Source: JALWSI01 sp964569095 [NCBI: uncultured Aquificales bacterium]
GTDB taxonomy: Bacteria; Thermosulfidibacterota; Thermosulfidibacteria; Thermosulfidibacterales
Assembly (NCBI GenBank): GCA_964569095.1
Contig: CAZMTB010000038.1
Coordinates: forward strand, 1 to 9,994
Direction: 5' to 3'
DNA length: 9,994 nt
Shown: positions 1 to 6,297 of the stretch, piece after piece
Position numbering within the stretch: position 1 is the stretch's first letter
Layout: every line of letters starts with the position of its first letter
Translations under genes and position numbers: made by a program
The notes under the pieces: model-generated
Told to the model about the DNA's origin: nothing
The model's database searches: none
Seen by the model: only the letters and a program-made list of their open reading frames with translations

Positions 1-671
1 GTAATATAAAAGATCCCCGTGCCTTGGAATCCCTGGTGGGGGCATTGCTGGATGAGAGTGAGGAGGTTCGCGAGGCGGCAGCGGGTTCTATCGGTGAGTT
101 AGGGGATCCTCGCGGGTTGGAGCCTCTGATCGACGCATTGAGGGACGGCAGCGGAAACGTCCGTGAGGCAGCGGCGGGCTCGCTCGGTGAAGTGGGAGAT
201 TCCCGGGCAGTGGATCCCCTGATAGGTGCTTTGGGAGACAAGGATGCCGGTGTTCGCAAATGGGTAGCTTGGGCGCTTGGCAAGGTAGGAGACCCCCGTG
301 CCTTGGGGGCGCTGGTCAAGTCGTTAGAGGACGAAGAGGGAGAAGTGCGCAAGCATGCAGCGTGGGCGCTGGGCAGGATAGGAGATTCCCGAGCAGTGGA
401 ACCTTTGGTCGAAGCCCTTGAAGACGTGGATGAGGGGGTTCGACAGGCGGCGGCATGGTCTCTTGGTGAGATAAGGGATTCCCGGGCAGTAGATCCTTTG
501 ATCGACGCCTTGGAAGACGAGGATGATGATGTGCGCGTGGCAGCGGTCTGGGCATTGGGTGAGATAGGGGATCGTTGCGCTGCAGAACCCTTGACCGAGA
601 TGCTGGAAGACGAGAACGAGGGTGTCCGCCAAGCGGCAGAGGAGGCACTGGCTAAAATGGCTGTGATTTAG
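1..671 (+). CDS. HEAT-repeat protein (PBS-lyase/EZ-HEAT type), 5' end cut by window edge
   Basis: The reading frame is open from base 3 through the left edge to the TAG at 669-671, so this is the C-terminal part of a longer gene. The TTG at 24 lies inside a repeat and is not the start. About 222 residues are visible. They form seven consecutive 31-residue units starting at bases 12, 105, 198, 291, 384, 477 and 570. The pattern is D-[PS]-R-A-[LV]-x-P-L-[IV]-x-A-L-x-D, then an acidic loop, V-R-x-A-A-x-x-[AS]-L-G-[EKR]-[IVL]-G, which is the short PBS-lyase HEAT (armadillo-like) signature. Such proteins are helical solenoid scaffolds for protein binding; those named as lyases attach bilins in cyanobacteria, but most bacterial copies have no known partner. 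Nothing here indicates bilin chemistry. The last unit is degenerate (D-R-C-A-A-E) and ends in a short cap, so the C-terminus is natural. No signal peptide or partner domain is visible in this part. The following gene is on the opposite strand, so no operon context is available. Confidence 0.9.
   Translation, partial: NIKDPRALESLVGALLDESEEVREAAAGSIGELGDPRGLEPLIDALRDGSGNVREAAAGSLGEVGDSRAVDPLIGALGDKDAGVRKWVAWALGKVGDPRALGALVKSLEDEEGEVRKHAAWALGRIGDSRAVEPLVEALEDVDEGVRQAAAWSLGEIRDSRAVDPLIDALEDEDDDVRVAAVWALGEIGDRCAAEPLTEMLEDENEGVRQAAEEALAKMAVI
12..662 (+). repeat. Tandem 93-bp coding repeats (seven units)
   Basis: Seven units begin at exactly 93-bp steps (12, 105, 198, 291, 384, 477, 570), with no indel in the register. 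The start of each unit is well conserved in DNA as well as protein: GAT/GAC followed by TCCCGGGCAGT or CCCCGTGCCTTGG variants. Units at 12 and 291 share one version and units at 198, 384 and 477 share another, which suggests duplication of blocks rather than independent drift. The array is wholly coding and encodes the HEAT solenoid. Confidence 0.85.
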
Positions 672-750
672 CAGAGATGTTTAGAGAAGATGGAGGGTTA
701 CGCTTGTAAAAGCCGCTGTGGGCTGGTCCAAGTTCTCTTTTGGGAAATAG

Positions 751-783
751 AAAAGCCGGGAGGGGTGTTCCTCCCGGCTTTTT
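751..783. terminator. Rho-independent terminator, probably bidirectional
   Basis: A 13-bp perfect stem (751-763 with 770-782, core GCCGGGAGG/CCTCCCGGC, flanked by A4/T4) encloses a six-base loop. On the plus strand it is followed by a run of five T, and on the minus strand by TTTT then an AT-rich stretch. It lies 79 bases after the HEAT-protein stop and 15 bases beyond the malic-enzyme stop. It can therefore end both converging transcripts. Confidence 0.9.
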
Positions 784-797
784 GGGTTTATAGGGGT

Positions 798-3083
798 TTA
801 CTGCTTGTTCTCCTTCTCCTGGGCGTCCACCACCGCTATTGCTGCAAGCTCGAAGATCTCCCTTGCAGTGGAGCCGCGCTGCAGTATGTGGGCGGACTTC
901 TCCAGCCCCTGGAGTATGGGACCAATGGCGGTTGCACAGCCGAGCCTGCTGAGCAGCTTGTAGGAGATGTTCGCAGCGGAGAGGTTGGGGAAGATGAGCA
1001 CGTTGGCCCTCTCCTTCAGGGTTGAGAAGGGGTAGGTTCCCTTTAGGATCTCTTCCACCACGGCGGTGTCTGCCTGCATCTCTCCGTCTATGGTGAGGAA
1101 GGGATCCCTCTCCTTCACTATCTCTACCGCTTTCTTCACCTTTTCTACCGTGGGGTGGTTGACGCTGCCGAAGTTGGAGTAGGAGAGCATGGCCACTTTT
1201 GGCTCTACGCCGAACTTCTTGGCAGTGGCCGCGGTGCAGATGGCGATCTCGGCCAGGGTCTCTGCGTCGGGCTCTATGTTCATGGTGGTGTCTGCGAAGA
1301 AGAAGATATCCTCCTTGGTTATCACCATGTAGACCGCTGAGGCCTTGGAGATTCCCTTCTGAGGTTTCAGAACCTTCAAGATATACTGGCTAACCGTTGG
1401 ATAGTGCTGGTCCTCTCCTGCCAGCAGGGTGTCTGCATCTCCCATTAGCACCATGCAGGCCGCCAGGGTGTTGTGTCCGTACAAAACGAGGCGCTTTGCC
1501 TCTCCCAGGGTGACCCCCTTTCTCTGGCGCAGCTTGTAAAGCTCGTGGGCGTAGAGCTCCAGTTTCTCCTTTGGAAGGGTATAGGGATCCACGATCTCGA
1601 AGGTGCTGAGATCGAGACCCATCTCGGCGATCTTGCTCTCGATGATTCTCTTGTTGCCAATGAGAATGGGTTTGGCAATCTTCTCGTCGAGAATGAGCTG
1701 GCATGCCCTGAGTACCTCGGAGTTCTCTCCCTCTGGAAAGACGATGCGTTTTGGATTGGCCTTGGCCCTGTTGATGATGCGGCGCATCACCTCTCCGGCC
1801 TTGCCCCTGAGCCGTGCCACCAGCTGATCGCGGTAGGCGTCAAAGTCCTCTATCTTTATTCTGGCGACACCGGTCTCCATGGCGGCCTTGGCCACTGCAG
1901 GTGCCACCCATAGGGTGACCCGTGGATCCACCGGCTTGGGGATGATGTACTCGGGACCGAACTCCATGCTCTCAACGCCGTATGCCTTCAACACTGACTC
2001 GGGTACGTCCTCTTTGGCGAGGTCTGCCAGTGCCTTGGCAGCGGCAAGCTTCATCTCCTCGTTTATTGCGGTGGCCCTGACGTCCAGGGCTCCCCGAAAG
2101 ATGTGGGGGAAACCAAGAACGTTGTTTACCTGGTTAGGATAGTCTGAGCGACCCGTGGCCATGATGGCGTCGGAACGCACCTCTGCCACCTCTTCTGGGG
2201 TGATCTCGGGGTCGGGGTTTGCCATGGCAAAGATGATGGGCTTGGGTGCCATGGATGCCACCATCTCCTTGGTGACGGCCCCCTTCACCGAGACTCCCAT
2301 GAAGACATCTGCCCCCTCCATCACCTCGGCGAGGGTCCTCTTGTCGGTCTCAACGGCGAACTCTTCCTTGTAGGGGTTCATACCCTCTTTTCTTCCCTTG
2401 TAGATCACCCCCTTGCTGTCGCAAAGGATGATGTTCTCCTTCTTGGCCCCGAGGACCATGGTCATCTTTGCGCAGGCGATTCCCGCTGCCCCTGCGCCGT
2501 TGAAGACGATCTTCACTTCGTCTATCTTTTTGCCCTGGATCTCGAGGGCGTTGATGAGGCCTGCACAGGCGATGATGGCGGTTCCGTGCTGGTCGTCGTG
2601 GAAGACGGGAATGTTCAGGATCTCTTTCAACTTCTCCTCTATGTAGAAGCACTCGGGGGCCTTGATGTCCTCTAAGTTCACCCCGCCCACCGTGGGTTCA
2701 AGGAGCTTGACGAACTTAACTAGTTCGTCCGGATCCTTGGTGTCCACCTCGATGTCGAATACGTCGATGTCCGCAAAGGTCTTGAAGAGGACACCCTTGC
2801 CCTCCATGACGGGCTTTCCTGCCAACGCCCCTATGTCTCCCAGGCCGAGCACGGCGGTTCCGTTACTCACAACGGCTACGAGGTTGCCCTTCTGGGTGTA
2901 CAGGTAGGCGGCATTTGGATCCTCTGCTATCCTGAGACAGGGCCACGCCACACCGGGGGTGTAGGCCATTGACAGGTCCCTCTGGGTCACGCAGGGTTTG
3001 GTGACCACCACCTCTAACTTCCCTGGACGACCCTTACTGTGGTACTCTAATACCTCGTCCTCTCGCACCTTCACGTGTCTCAT
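798..3083 (-). CDS. maeB: NADP-type malic enzyme with C-terminal phosphotransacetylase-like domain (MaeB family)
   Basis: Oxidative decarboxylation of malate to pyruvate with NAD(P) reduction, in the cytosol. From the ATG at 3083 the protein is 761 residues, close to the usual MaeB length of about 760. Residues 1-425 are the malic enzyme: the tyrosine of YTPGVA (41), [18 protein letters not shown] (73-90), the lysine of MEGKGVLFK (about 96), metal-binding acidic residues in NLEDIKAPE and FHDDQHGT (161-168), and the dinucleotide-binding GAGAAG (196-201). From about 432 to the end is a phosphate acetyl/butyryltransferase domain (IVFPEGEN, late GPILQGL). In E. coli MaeB this domain is regulatory, binding acetyl-CoA, and is not an active transacetylase; the same role is inferred here. 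A longer reading frame reaches 3161, but the 3083 start has an AGGAGG five bases upstream and fits the family. The gene stands alone, ends at the shared terminator, and diverges from folC. The choice of NADP over NAD is from family membership only. Confidence 0.93.
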   Translation of the reverse strand: MRHVKVREDEVLEYHSKGRPGKLEVVVTKPCVTQRDLSMAYTPGVAWPCLRIAEDPNAAYLYTQKGNLVAVVSNGTAVLGLGDIGALAGKPVMEGKGVLFKTFADIDVFDIEVDTKDPDELVKFVKLLEPTVGGVNLEDIKAPECFYIEEKLKEILNIPVFHDDQHGTAIIACAGLINALEIQGKKIDEVKIVFNGAGAAGIACAKMTMVLGAKKENIILCDSKGVIYKGRKEGMNPYKEEFAVETDKRTLAEVMEGADVFMGVSVKGAVTKEMVASMAPKPIIFAMANPDPEITPEEVAEVRSDAIMATGRSDYPNQVNNVLGFPHIFRGALDVRATAINEEMKLAAAKALADLAKEDVPESVLKAYGVESMEFGPEYIIPKPVDPRVTLWVAPAVAKAAMETGVARIKIEDFDAYRDQLVARLRGKAGEVMRRIINRAKANPKRIVFPEGENSEVLRACQLILDEKIAKPILIGNKRIIESKIAEMGLDLSTFEIVDPYTLPKEKLELYAHELYKLRQRKGVTLGEAKRLVLYGHNTLAACMVLMGDADTLLAGEDQHYPTVSQYILKVLKPQKGISKASAVYMVITKEDIFFFADTTMNIEPDAETLAEIAICTAATAKKFGVEPKVAMLSYSNFGSVNHPTVEKVKKAVEIVKERDPFLTIDGEMQADTAVVEEILKGTYPFSTLKERANVLIFPNLSAANISYKLLSRLGCATAIGPILQGLEKSAHILQRGSTAREIFELAAIAVVDAQEKENKQ

Positions 3084-3088
3084 TCCGT

Positions 3089-3094
3089 CCTCCT
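3089..3094 (-). promoter_or_regulatory. Shine-Dalgarno site that sets the maeB start
   Basis: Read on the minus strand this is AGGAGG, five bases before the ATG at 3083. It supports that start over the upstream in-frame codon at 3161, which would add 26 residues with no family counterpart. Confidence 0.8.
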
Positions 3095-3112
3095 CTCTTA
3101 AATAACCCTTTA

Positions 3113-3131
3113 GGTCGGGTTGGAACCGACC
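3113..3131. other. Small hairpin in the maeB leader
   Basis: GGTCGG (3113-3118) pairs with CCGACC (3126-3131) around a seven-base loop. On the minus strand it falls between the candidate promoter and the maeB ribosome-binding site. It lacks a following T run, so it is not an intrinsic terminator as seen. A role in mRNA stability or leader regulation is only a possibility. Confidence 0.4.
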
Positions 3132-3164
3132 GATAATCTTGCCGTTTCCCAGCAAGTGCAAGGG

Positions 3165-3193
3165 TGTATATCCCCACCTGCTGTGCTAATCAA
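3165..3193 (-). promoter_or_regulatory. Candidate sigma70-type promoter for maeB
   Basis: On the minus strand TTGATT (3193-3188) is followed after exactly 17 bases by TATACA (3170-3165). Each hexamer matches the consensus at four of six positions. Transcription would begin near 3158, giving a leader of roughly 75 bases that contains the 3113-3131 hairpin and the AGGAGG. For folC on the plus strand the best -10 seen is GATAAT at 3132-3137, with only a weak -35, so its promoter is not assigned. Confidence 0.4.
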
Positions 3194-3200
3194 CGGGTCT

Positions 3201-3234
3201 GGAGGTGGAAATTTTGAGTTATTTAAAACTTTAA
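3201..3234 (+). promoter_or_regulatory. folC translation-initiation region: strong SD, TTG start and slippery heptamer out of frame with folC
   Basis: GGAGGTG at 3201-3207 matches seven bases of the 16S anti-SD. The only start codon at proper distance is the TTG at 3214. That frame reads six codons and stops at TAA 3232-3234, one frame off folC. Within it T-TTA-AAA (3222-3228) is a perfect X-XXY-YYZ slippery heptamer in register. A -1 slip there continues into the folC frame (ACT at 3228) and yields a product starting M-S-Y-L-K-T-L-N-K-P-M. One additional A in the A run would give the same fusion. The alternative is reinitiation at the ATG at 3243, eight bases after the stop. Confidence 0.45.
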
Positions 3235-3242
3235 ATAAGCCG

Positions 3243-4490
3243 ATGAGAAATGGTTTTACTAATGTAGATTCTAAGATATCACTAGGTCTTGAGCGTATTG
3301 AAAGGGTGCTGGATAGCTCGGGAAACCCCCAAAAAGGGTTTTATTCAGTGCTCGTGGGGGGAACCAACGGAAAGGGAAGTGTTGCCCACTTGTTGGCTCG
3401 CTTCATGATGGAGAAAGGTGAGGGGGTGGGGCTCTACACCTCTCCCCACCTGCTCCGCGTTAGCGAAAGGGTGGTGATTAACGGCAGAGAGGTGCCCGAG
3501 GAGGTTCTGGATAGGCTCGTTAGAAGGGTTGGTCTCTTCTCCCGGGAAACGGGGGTAGAACTGACTCCCTTCGAGGGTTTCACAGCGGCGGCCTTTCTGG
3601 CCTTTGCCGAGGCTGGGGTGAGGTGGGTGATTGCAGAGGTGGGGATGGGGGGCAGGCTTGATGCCACCAACCTGCTCCATGCCAGCCTGTCTGTGATCAC
3701 AAATGTGGCTCTGGACCACTCCCAGTGGCTCGGAACCAGCCTATCCCAGGTAGCGAGGGAGAAGGCAGGAATAATAAAGACCGGAAGACCGGTGGTGCTG
3801 GGAGAGCTACCTAATGGCGCCTTGGAGACCGTATTGGAGACGGCCTCGGAGAGGGGAGCTCCCGTCCATAGGTACGGAAGGGAATATTTCGTTAGGGTTA
3901 CAGATTTTTCTTCTCAAGGGGTGAAATTTTCTTACTATTCAGACAAAATTCCCGAGGGAGTGGAGAATCTCAGACTCTCCTCCTTAGGTGAGCACTTTGC
4001 AGTGAACGCCTCGATTGCCTTGAGGGCCCTTGAGGTGCTGGGCGAGGATGTGGGGGAATGGGTGAGGGGAGTGCTGGAGAGGTTCTCCCTGCCTGGCCGG
4101 GGGCAGGTGGTGAGGCTTTCTAAGGGCGTGCGCATCCTTGACGTTGCCCATAATCCCGCCGGAATGGAGGCCCTTTGTAGAGGTGTTGCGAGCCTATTGA
4201 GGGATAGGCCCTTGTTCCTATTCTCCCTCTTGAGGGACAAGGAGTGGAGAGAGATGGGGGAGCTCCTCTGCAGGTGGTTTGGCAGGGAGAGCTTGCTCTT
4301 CGTCTCCCTTCCCTGTGAGGAGAGGGTTCTGGAGCCTTCCCTGGTGGAATCGAAGCTTGGAGTCTCCACTTGCGGTGAGGGCCGCCTTGGTGAGATACTA
4401 CTGGGGCACCGGGGTACCGTGGTGGTGTGCGGGTGCTTTGCGCTTGTCAGGAGGGCCCTGGAGATTCTGAGGGAGGCTGGTGTGGATTGA
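3243..4490 (+). CDS. folC: Dihydrofolate synthase / folylpolyglutamate synthase
   Basis: ATP-dependent ligase that adds glutamate to dihydropteroate and/or folates, in the cytosol; a Mur-ligase-like fold. From the ATG at 3243 it is 415 residues, slightly short for the family. Motifs, in that numbering: P-loop GGTNGKGS (39-46), TSPHL with the omega loop RVSERVVING (66-81), TPFEGFTAAAF (108-118), EVGMGGRLDATN (132-143), the lysine of EKAGIIK (about 174, carbamylated in characterised FolC), a late HFAVNASIAL, and LDVAHNP, which opens the C-terminal domain. The ATG at 3243 has no SD close by. A perfect SD at 3201 points instead to TTG 3214, which reaches this frame only after a -1 shift. Family members often begin with a short Y-x-x-x-L-x-x-L helix, which the shifted product would restore. 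The TGA (4488-4490) overlaps the next gene's start, so this is the first gene of a four-gene operon. Whether one or both activities are present cannot be told. Confidence 0.93.
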   Translation: MRNGFTNVDSKISLGLERIERVLDSSGNPQKGFYSVLVGGTNGKGSVAHLLARFMMEKGEGVGLYTSPHLLRVSERVVINGREVPEEVLDRLVRRVGLFSRETGVELTPFEGFTAAAFLAFAEAGVRWVIAEVGMGGRLDATNLLHASLSVITNVALDHSQWLGTSLSQVAREKAGIIKTGRPVVLGELPNGALETVLETASERGAPVHRYGREYFVRVTDFSSQGVKFSYYSDKIPEGVENLRLSSLGEHFAVNASIALRALEVLGEDVGEWVRGVLERFSLPGRGQVVRLSKGVRILDVAHNPAGMEALCRGVASLLRDRPLFLFSLLRDKEWREMGELLCRWFGRESLLFVSLPCEERVLEPSLVESKLGVSTCGEGRLGEILLGHRGTVVVCGCFALVRRALEILREAGVD

Positions 4491-5188
4491 CGAGAGTGGA
4501 GCTGGTTGAGAGAAGATCGGGGAGCGTGCGGTTCTTGTGCTGGCCCTATGAGGGGATTGGCATGGTTCACGTGTTGGAGCCCTTGGTCTTCCAGAGGAGC
4601 CCTTGGCTGGTGGAAGAGATCGCCTCCCGGGCAGGTGGGGGAGACCTGAGGATATTGAAGCAGGTGCACGGTGCCCAGATCTTGGGGACGGGGGAGGTCA
4701 AGGAGCCCTTTGAGAGGACGGGCGACGGCCTCTTCGGTGAGGGTGCAGGATCGTTGGGGGTGCTAACTGCCGACTGCCTGCCTCTCCTCCTCTTTGATCA
4801 CGAGAGGATGGTTCTGCTCCACGTGGGGTGGAGGGGGATGATGGGGGGGATAGTTGAGAGGGGATGCGAGTTGTTCCCAGAAGGTTCCCAGGTGAGGGCC
4901 ATGCTTGGACCCTGCATAAGGGGATGCTGCTACCAGGTGGATCCCTCCTTCGTGGAGGAGGTGGGGAGAAGGTATCCTCATATCCATGGGAAAGGAGTCG
5001 TGAGATGCGTGGGAGAGCACCTCTATTTTGACATTCCTTCTGCTGTGGCTGGTATTCTGCTGAGGGCGGGCGTTCTGGAGGTGATGGATTGTGGACTGTG
5101 TACCTTCTGCGGGGGGGATTTTCCCTCGTACCGGAGGGAGGGTGAAAGAGCGGGGCGCATGCTGACGGTTGCCTGGCGCGAGAGATGA
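4487..5188 (+). CDS. pgeF: Laccase-domain protein, YfiH/PgeF family (peptidoglycan editing factor / purine nucleoside phosphorylase)
   Basis: Members of this family were first called polyphenol oxidases. Characterised ones act as zinc-dependent purine nucleoside phosphorylases/deaminases, and E. coli YfiH removes misincorporated residues from peptidoglycan precursors. With the TTG at 4487 the protein has 233 residues. The metal ligands are in place: His61 in KQVHG, Cys97 in TADCLPLLLFD, His112 in HVGWRG. GPCIRGCCYQVDPSF (141-155) and the C-terminal CTFCGGDFPSYRREGE/AGRMLTVAW blocks are also typical. The start is chosen because TTG 4487 overlaps the folC TGA, with GGGAGG (4471-4476) ten bases ahead. 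GTG 4496 is a possible alternative, and the reading frame open to 4427 would lie deep inside folC. It overlaps trmH by four bases (ATGA). Unusually cysteine-rich around residues 143-148 and near the C-terminal CTFC. Which biochemical activity it has is not decidable from sequence. Confidence 0.9.
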   Translation: MTRVELVERRSGSVRFLCWPYEGIGMVHVLEPLVFQRSPWLVEEIASRAGGGDLRILKQVHGAQILGTGEVKEPFERTGDGLFGEGAGSLGVLTADCLPLLLFDHERMVLLHVGWRGMMGGIVERGCELFPEGSQVRAMLGPCIRGCCYQVDPSFVEEVGRRYPHIHGKGVVRCVGEHLYFDIPSAVAGILLRAGVLEVMDCGLCTFCGGDFPSYRREGERAGRMLTVAWRER

Positions 5189-5760
5189 CAGAGAGGCGCT
5201 TGCAGAAGATAGAGAGGGTGCTCGATTACAGGCAACCCGACTTCAGGGTGGTGTTGGAGAGGGTGAAGAATCCCCACAACATGAGCGCCGTATTCCGCAC
5301 CTGTGATGCAGTGGGCGTTCAACATGTTCATGTGGTGAACGATGGTCGCTGTGCCGGTTTCTCCAAGGGGATAAGCAAGAGTGCCGAACAGTGGATAGAT
5401 ATACACTTTCACACCGACGTTGAGGAGGCCTTTGAACGTTTAAGGGAAATGGGACTCAAAGTTTACGTGACCGCCTTGTCGGAGGAGGCGGTGGACTTCA
5501 GGAGGTGTGACTACACGGTTCCCTGTGCGGTGGTCTTCGGGAACGAGCGGGACGGGGTTAGCCAGAAGGCCCTCGAGCTTGCAGACAGGGCCATATTTAT
5601 TCCCATGAAGGGTTTTGTGCAGAGTTTCAACATTTCGGTGGCAGCAGCCATAATTCTCTATCAGGCCATGTCTCAGAGGGAAGATGCTGGACTGTATCAA
5701 AGGTGTAGATTGGGCGAGAGAGAGCGCCTAAAGCTCTTTAAGGAGTGGGCCAGTAGATGA
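5185..5760 (+). CDS. trmH: tRNA (guanosine-2'-O-)-methyltransferase TrmH (SPOUT family)
   Basis: Transfers methyl from SAM to the 2'-OH of G18 in the tRNA D-loop (family function). 191 residues. The N-terminal RRLQKIERVLDYRQPDFRVVLERVKNPHN resembles E. coli TrmH closely in order and spacing, ahead of the catalytic Arg38 in SAVFRTCDAVG. SPOUT motif 2 is VFGNERDGVSQKAL (117-130) and motif 3 is IPMKGFVQSFNISVAAAI (139-156), which form the trefoil knot and SAM site. SEEAVDFRRCDYT (99-111) also matches TrmH rather than the 23S rRNA enzyme RlmB, which has an additional N-terminal RNA-binding domain missing here. It is shorter than the roughly 229-residue E. coli enzyme, with an abbreviated basic C-terminal tail. 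The ATG sits in an ATGA overlap with pgeF, and its TGA overlaps the next start in the same way, so translation is probably coupled. Substrate site G18 is inferred from homology. Confidence 0.92.
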   Translation: MTERRLQKIERVLDYRQPDFRVVLERVKNPHNMSAVFRTCDAVGVQHVHVVNDGRCAGFSKGISKSAEQWIDIHFHTDVEEAFERLREMGLKVYVTALSEEAVDFRRCDYTVPCAVVFGNERDGVSQKALELADRAIFIPMKGFVQSFNISVAAAIILYQAMSQREDAGLYQRCRLGERERLKLFKEWASR

Positions 5761-6005
5761 TGGGAGAAGAGAGGGGAGTTGCGAAAGAAGAGTCTCCTTT
5801 GGTGGTTCAGGTGCCGAGGTCGGCGTTGGCCATGGTTGTGGCGATCATAGAGGGATACGAGCACCTGGCAGTCTGCAGGGTGGTTGAGCCCAAAAAGGCG
5901 GTGATGGAGATCTATCCCTCCTGGGACCTCAGGGGAGAGGTGAGGCGACTTTTAGAGAGTCTGGAGAGAGAACTGGCCATAAGGGTGGAGTTTCTTTCCG
6001 AGTAG
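5757..6005 (+). CDS. Small DUF4911-like protein, function unknown
   Basis: 82 residues, starting at an ATG that overlaps the trmH TGA (ATGATG; the second ATG at 5760 is also possible), and ending with TAG. The N-terminal 15 or so residues are polar and probably flexible. The rest reads as an alternating strand-helix-strand-helix-strand fold: VVQVPRSALAMVVAIIEGYE, AVCRVVEPKKAVMEIYP, then a charged helix RGEVRRLLESLERELAIRVEFL. This layout, with a hydrophobic helix followed by a 'vvrt/cRvvdp' strand, recalls DUF4911 as I remember it; that match is from memory and not a search result. No signal peptide, membrane helix, cysteine pair or catalytic motif is seen. Its position as last gene of a translationally coupled operon with a tRNA methyltransferase suggests a cytosolic accessory role, but there is no direct evidence of function. 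Confidence 0.7.
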   Translation: MMGEERGVAKEESPLVVQVPRSALAMVVAIIEGYEHLAVCRVVEPKKAVMEIYPSWDLRGEVRRLLESLERELAIRVEFLSE

Positions 6006-6169
6006 CGCTCTTTCCCAAAAACCTTAGCGTTCAAACCTAACAAATTCCGCAGATCCAAGAGGTACTCACAGAACCAACCGTTTATCCACAAAAGCTGTAG
6101 TATCCATTCCAGGTTTTGGTTAACGGTCTAATCAGCTGAAATCACGGTCTTTATGAAGCCTTGAGCCTC

Positions 6170-6197
6170 TTGTCAGTTTTGATTGATAATATATATT
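6170..6197 (+). promoter_or_regulatory. Promoter-like sequence pointing antisense into fba (weak)
   Basis: TTGTCA (6170-6175) is followed after 16 bases by TATATT (6192-6197), a good match to sigma70 hexamers. It sits inside an AT-rich tract and overlaps the palindrome at 6186-6199. Transcription would run rightward into the 3' end of the aldolase gene on the antisense strand. Such matches arise by chance in AT-rich DNA, so the call is tentative. Confidence 0.25.
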
Positions 6198-6247
6198 ATG
6201 TAAAATAGGCTATGCGCATCTGGTTTTCCTTCGTATCCTTCGTGGGG

Positions 6248-6276
6248 GCCGGGACCGGTCCTTGCCTGATCCCGGC
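6248..6276. other. GC-rich hairpin downstream of fba
   Basis: GCCGGGA (6248-6254) pairs with TCCCGGC (6270-6276) around a 15-base loop. The perfect palindrome GGACCGGTCC (6252-6261) offers an alternative fold. On the minus strand it lies 21 bases past the fba stop, a position suited to a 3'-end stabiliser or a factor-dependent terminator. No T tract follows on either strand, so it is not called an intrinsic terminator. Confidence 0.4.
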
Positions 6277-6297
6277 AATGTCTGGTTATTGGGCCTT

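Larger units (their letters stand above)
6006..6297. other. Convergent intergenic region without a recognisable gene
   Basis: This 292-base gap separates the ends of the plus-strand folC operon and the minus-strand pckA operon. It is more AT-rich than the flanking genes. It contains a perfect 14-base palindrome of A/T at 6186-6199, weak inverted repeats AACCAA/TTGGTT (6072-6077, 6116-6121), and a GC-rich stem at 6248-6276. No intrinsic terminator with a T run is found for either operon. No tRNA fold, and no reading frame with coding character, could be recognised. Confidence 0.6.

Noticed and set aside
24-26. TTG as the start of the HEAT-repeat gene
   Set aside because: The frame is open to the window edge and bases 12-26 encode the beginning of a standard repeat unit, so the codon is internal to a longer gene.
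12-662. CRISPR or satellite explanation of the 93-bp repeats
   Set aside because: The units are contiguous without spacers, keep reading frame and encode the HEAT consensus.
690-1025. 111-codon plus-strand open frame after the HEAT gene
   Set aside because: It runs through the terminator hairpin and then antisense to the end of maeB; no family resemblance, so it is a shadow.
3084-3161. Upstream extension of maeB to 3161
   Set aside because: The added 26 residues have no counterpart in MaeB proteins, and the ATG at 3083 has an ideally spaced AGGAGG.
3935-4669. 244-codon minus-strand open frame opposite folC/pgeF
   Set aside because: It is antisense to two well-recognised genes; its Ser/Pro/Arg-rich composition is typical of a complementary-strand shadow.
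6248-6276. Intrinsic terminator for the pckA operon
   Set aside because: The stem is good but the loop is 15 bases and neither strand has a T run after it; listed as a hairpin only.
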